A stretch of DNA of 34,881 nt, from assembly GCA_035353855.1 (NCBI GenBank), contig DAOQAK010000044.1, positions 1 to 34,881 of the forward strand. Direction: 5' to 3'. The position numbers were made by a program, and so were the translations under genes. Below, piece after piece: positions 33,343 to 34,881 of the stretch. This stretch comes from Bacteroidales bacterium (GTDB lineage: Bacteria; Bacteroidota; Bacteroidia; Bacteroidales; CG2-30-32-10). Numbering within the stretch: the first letter of the stretch is position 1; each line of letters begins with the position of its first letter. The notes under the pieces are model-generated. The model saw only the letters and a program-made list of their open reading frames with translations. It was not told the DNA's origin and ran no database searches.

Positions 33343-33361
33343 AACCTATTGATTTACGTAA

Positions 33362-33369
33362 CAAATATA
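33362..33369 (-). promoter_or_regulatory. -7-type motif upstream of the amidohydrolase gene
   Basis: Minus-strand TATATTTG is an exact TAnnTTTG match, 19 nt before ATG 33342. No clear -33 element. Confidence 0.4.
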
Positions 33370-33423
33370 TAAAAGCCGAAAATAAAATAAATTAATTAAT
33401 TCCTGATAATTAAAATGTTTTTT

Positions 33424-33431
33424 TATTTTTG
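33424..33431 (+). promoter_or_regulatory. -7-type motif upstream of the DUF6580 gene
   Basis: TATTTTTG is an exact TAnnTTTG match, 31 nt before ATG 33463. The -33 position is only T-rich. Confidence 0.4.
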
Positions 33432-33462
33432 CAAATAATAAAATAAGTAAAATTTCACAGTT

Positions 33463-34017
33463 ATGAATAAAATGATTATTTCACCAAGAATTGCTTTTAT
33501 TGCTTTGTTAATTGTTGCAGCAGCTTTTATGCGCCTTATTCCTCACTGGCCTAACTTCACTCCTATTGCAGCTATAGCATTATTTGGCGGTGCATCATTG
33601 AACAGGAAATGGCTTGCATTCTTTATTCCTCTTGTTGCAATGTTTGTAAGCGATATGATTATAGGATTTCATAGCTATATGGCTTCGGTATACATTTGTT
33701 TTGCTATTACCGTATTTATGGGAATGAGTATTTCTAAAAACAGGAAAGCTTCCCGGATAGCTCTAACATCTGTTGCATCTTCATTATTGTTTTTTATCAT
33801 AACCAATTTTGCAGTATGGTATGGCAGTCCTTTTTATCCACAAACTTTAGGTGGTTTAATGGGATGTTATGCAGCCGGACTTCCATTCTTTAATGATGGC
33901 AGCTTGGGTTTGTCGTTCCTTTTAAATGGAATGATCGGCGATTTGTTCTATAACGGAATATTTTTCGGAGCATTATATTTTGCTTCACTGAAGTTTCCTG
34001 TTCTTGCAAAAATTTAG
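33463..34017 (+). CDS. DUF6580-type integral membrane protein
   Basis: 184 residues with about five transmembrane helices. The N-terminal pattern RIAFIALLIVAAAFMRLIPHWPNFTPIAAIALFGGA, then WLAFFIPLVAMFVSDMIIGFH, and later FFIITNFAVWYGSPFYPQTLGGLMGCYAAGLPFF, is characteristic of the DUF6580 family, which resembles substrate-binding (S) components of vitamin or metal ECF-type transporters. No transported ligand can be inferred here; no ATPase or riboswitch is adjacent. It is a single-gene transcript between a divergent amidohydrolase gene and a convergent acetyltransferase gene. Confidence 0.82.
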   Translation: MNKMIISPRIAFIALLIVAAAFMRLIPHWPNFTPIAAIALFGGASLNRKWLAFFIPLVAMFVSDMIIGFHSYMASVYICFAITVFMGMSISKNRKASRIALTSVASSLLFFIITNFAVWYGSPFYPQTLGGLMGCYAAGLPFFNDGSLGLSFLLNGMIGDLFYNGIFFGALYFASLKFPVLAKI

Positions 34018-34038
34018 TAAGCTGAAAATACACACCAT

Positions 34039-34068
34039 AAAAAAGAGCCTTAACTAAGGCTCTTTTTT
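34039..34068. terminator. bidirectional rho-independent terminator overlapping a stop codon
   Basis: A 14-bp perfect stem (34039-34052 with 34055-34068) with a 2-nt loop and A/T runs. The minus-strand stop codon of the acetyltransferase gene (34054-34056) lies inside the hairpin, so the last codons form one arm. Confidence 0.88.
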
Positions 34069-34584
34069 ATTTTCTTTATGTTCGGGATGCAATAAACTCA
34101 GGCATTCTATATCTTCGAATACATTCTTGTACTTTACATGTTCACGAAGCAATCCTTCCGATTTGAAACCATTTTTTTTTAGTACCTTGCCTGAAGCATG
34201 GTTACGACAAAGGTAGTATGCGAATATTTTATGAAGGTTTAATTTTGAAAAACTGAAATTAATAACACCTGCAACAGCTTCGGTACAATAACCTTTTCCC
34301 CAGTATTCCTTGCCTATCCAATATCCCAGTTCGGCATGCTGGTGTTTTTTATTAATATATAATCCAATTGATCCGATTAACAATTCTGTTTCTTTCAGGG
34401 TGATAGCAAGAATAAGCGAATTGCCTTTCTGGTATTCTTCTTCATGCGAAGATATCCATGATTCAGCAACACCATCAGTATATGGATGCGGCATATTAAT
34501 AGCGCCCGAAGCTATTGCCTCGTCGCCTGCTAAAAGCTGAACTCTCCGCGAATCCTTTAAATTAAAAGGACGCAGCCTAAGCAT
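34054..34584 (-). CDS. GNAT N-acetyltransferase, RimJ/RimL type
   Basis: 176 residues. GNAT fold of the RimJ/RimL branch, which moves acetyl groups from acetyl-CoA to protein N-termini or small amines: LRLRPFNLKDSRRV at the start, IGSIGLYINKKHQHAELGYWIGKEYWGKGYCTEAVAGVINFSF (the acetyl-CoA loop GKGYCTEA), LNLHKIFAYYLCRNHASGKVLKKNGFKSEG (NHAS...LKKNGF), LLREHV. Homologs normally begin IETxRLxLRPF. The codons upstream of this ATG read VIETK in frame, so translation may begin earlier at a non-ATG codon. The stop codon lies inside the terminator. Confidence 0.88.
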   Translation of the reverse strand: MLRLRPFNLKDSRRVQLLAGDEAIASGAINMPHPYTDGVAESWISSHEEEYQKGNSLILAITLKETELLIGSIGLYINKKHQHAELGYWIGKEYWGKGYCTEAVAGVINFSFSKLNLHKIFAYYLCRNHASGKVLKKNGFKSEGLLREHVKYKNVFEDIECLSLLHPEHKENKKEP

Positions 34585-34881
34585 CTTCGTTTCAATAACA
34601 GGGATTGACGAAACTTTAATCTTCTTTTTAAAATATTTATTTACCAGCGTATAGCTTCCTCCTAAAGTTATGTATCAAATATATGATTTTTTTTAATACA
34701 AAACATTCCAAATTAATAATGATATTTTTTATTACAACCTGTTCCATATCGATATATTTTATTTTACTTTGACAAATATTTTAAGTTAAGTAACGAAATT
34801 GAATTAATCATAATAAAATGTTTTCACTGTACTAGCCCCCTAAATAGCTGAAATAAATTTGCATAAAAGGTTTGACACTTT
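34585..34881. other. right-end intergenic region
   Basis: 297 bp, very AT-rich. The first ~65 bp may encode an N-terminal extension of the acetyltransferase: the frame is open, with AGGAGG on the minus strand at 34658-34663. Nothing else convincing is seen to the end of the window. Confidence 0.4.

Overview
This AT-rich window looks like a chromosomal piece from a Bacteroidetes bacterium, probably Bacteroidales-like. Two proteins carry type IX secretion C-terminal sorting domains, one of them with a lamin-tail domain and SprB repeats. Several genes are preceded by TAnnTTTG/TTTG promoter-like motifs typical of the phylum. There are many short lipoproteins and signal peptides ending in AQ, and little Shine-Dalgarno sequence. 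No tRNA, rRNA, CRISPR array or intact transposase was seen.

Layout. (1) 1-500 is non-coding and holds an odd GC-richer patch. A secreted hypothetical protein and a choloylglycine/penicillin-acylase-type Ntn hydrolase follow. (2) clpC (minus) and gyrA (plus) are divergent housekeeping genes, and clpC shares a strong bidirectional terminator with the hydrolase. (3) 8127-11872 encodes a secreted TPR protein and a large T9SS-exported LTD/SprB protein. (4) 11887-13831 holds a stand-alone Smr protein with a small partner, divergent from an unusual protein that resembles only the lid part of a sigma-54 activator. (5) 13837-15759 (minus) is an envelope operon: a thioredoxin-fold protein, an OmpA-like lipoprotein and a Pmp3/YqaE-type membrane protein with a lipoprotein front end. 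(6) 15997-19436 is a propeller-repeat T9SS protein divergent from a transglutaminase-like secreted protein. A 156-bp MITE-like element with perfect 21-bp terminal inverted repeats and a 10-bp target duplication sits between them.

(7) 19466-24309 is the accessory part of the window, all on the minus strand. The order of transcription is a J-domain coiled-coil protein, a TPR protein, a small membrane protein, a FISUMP-domain protein, a protein with a recurrent uncharacterised C-terminal domain, a CxxC...CxxC protein interrupted by a -1 frameshift exactly at an A AAA AAA site, a small hypothetical protein, and an L7/L12-like gene remnant cut by a palindromic repeat. The TPR and FISUMP proteins share an ungapped ~27-residue N-terminal segment ending in ITNKL, although their remaining domains are unrelated. 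This is the best candidate here for an undescribed multi-protein system.

(8) 24638-34584 has glpK; a coupled operon (alpha/beta hydrolase, GT-C-like membrane protein, SDR epimerase, GT2 glycosyltransferase, small membrane protein) probably making or modifying a glycan or glycolipid; a lipocalin-like lipoprotein; a YtcJ-type amidohydrolase; a DUF6580 membrane protein; and a RimJ/RimL-type acetyltransferase. Two families of intergenic palindromic repeats (about 105 bp and 54 bp) lie between operons in the second half.
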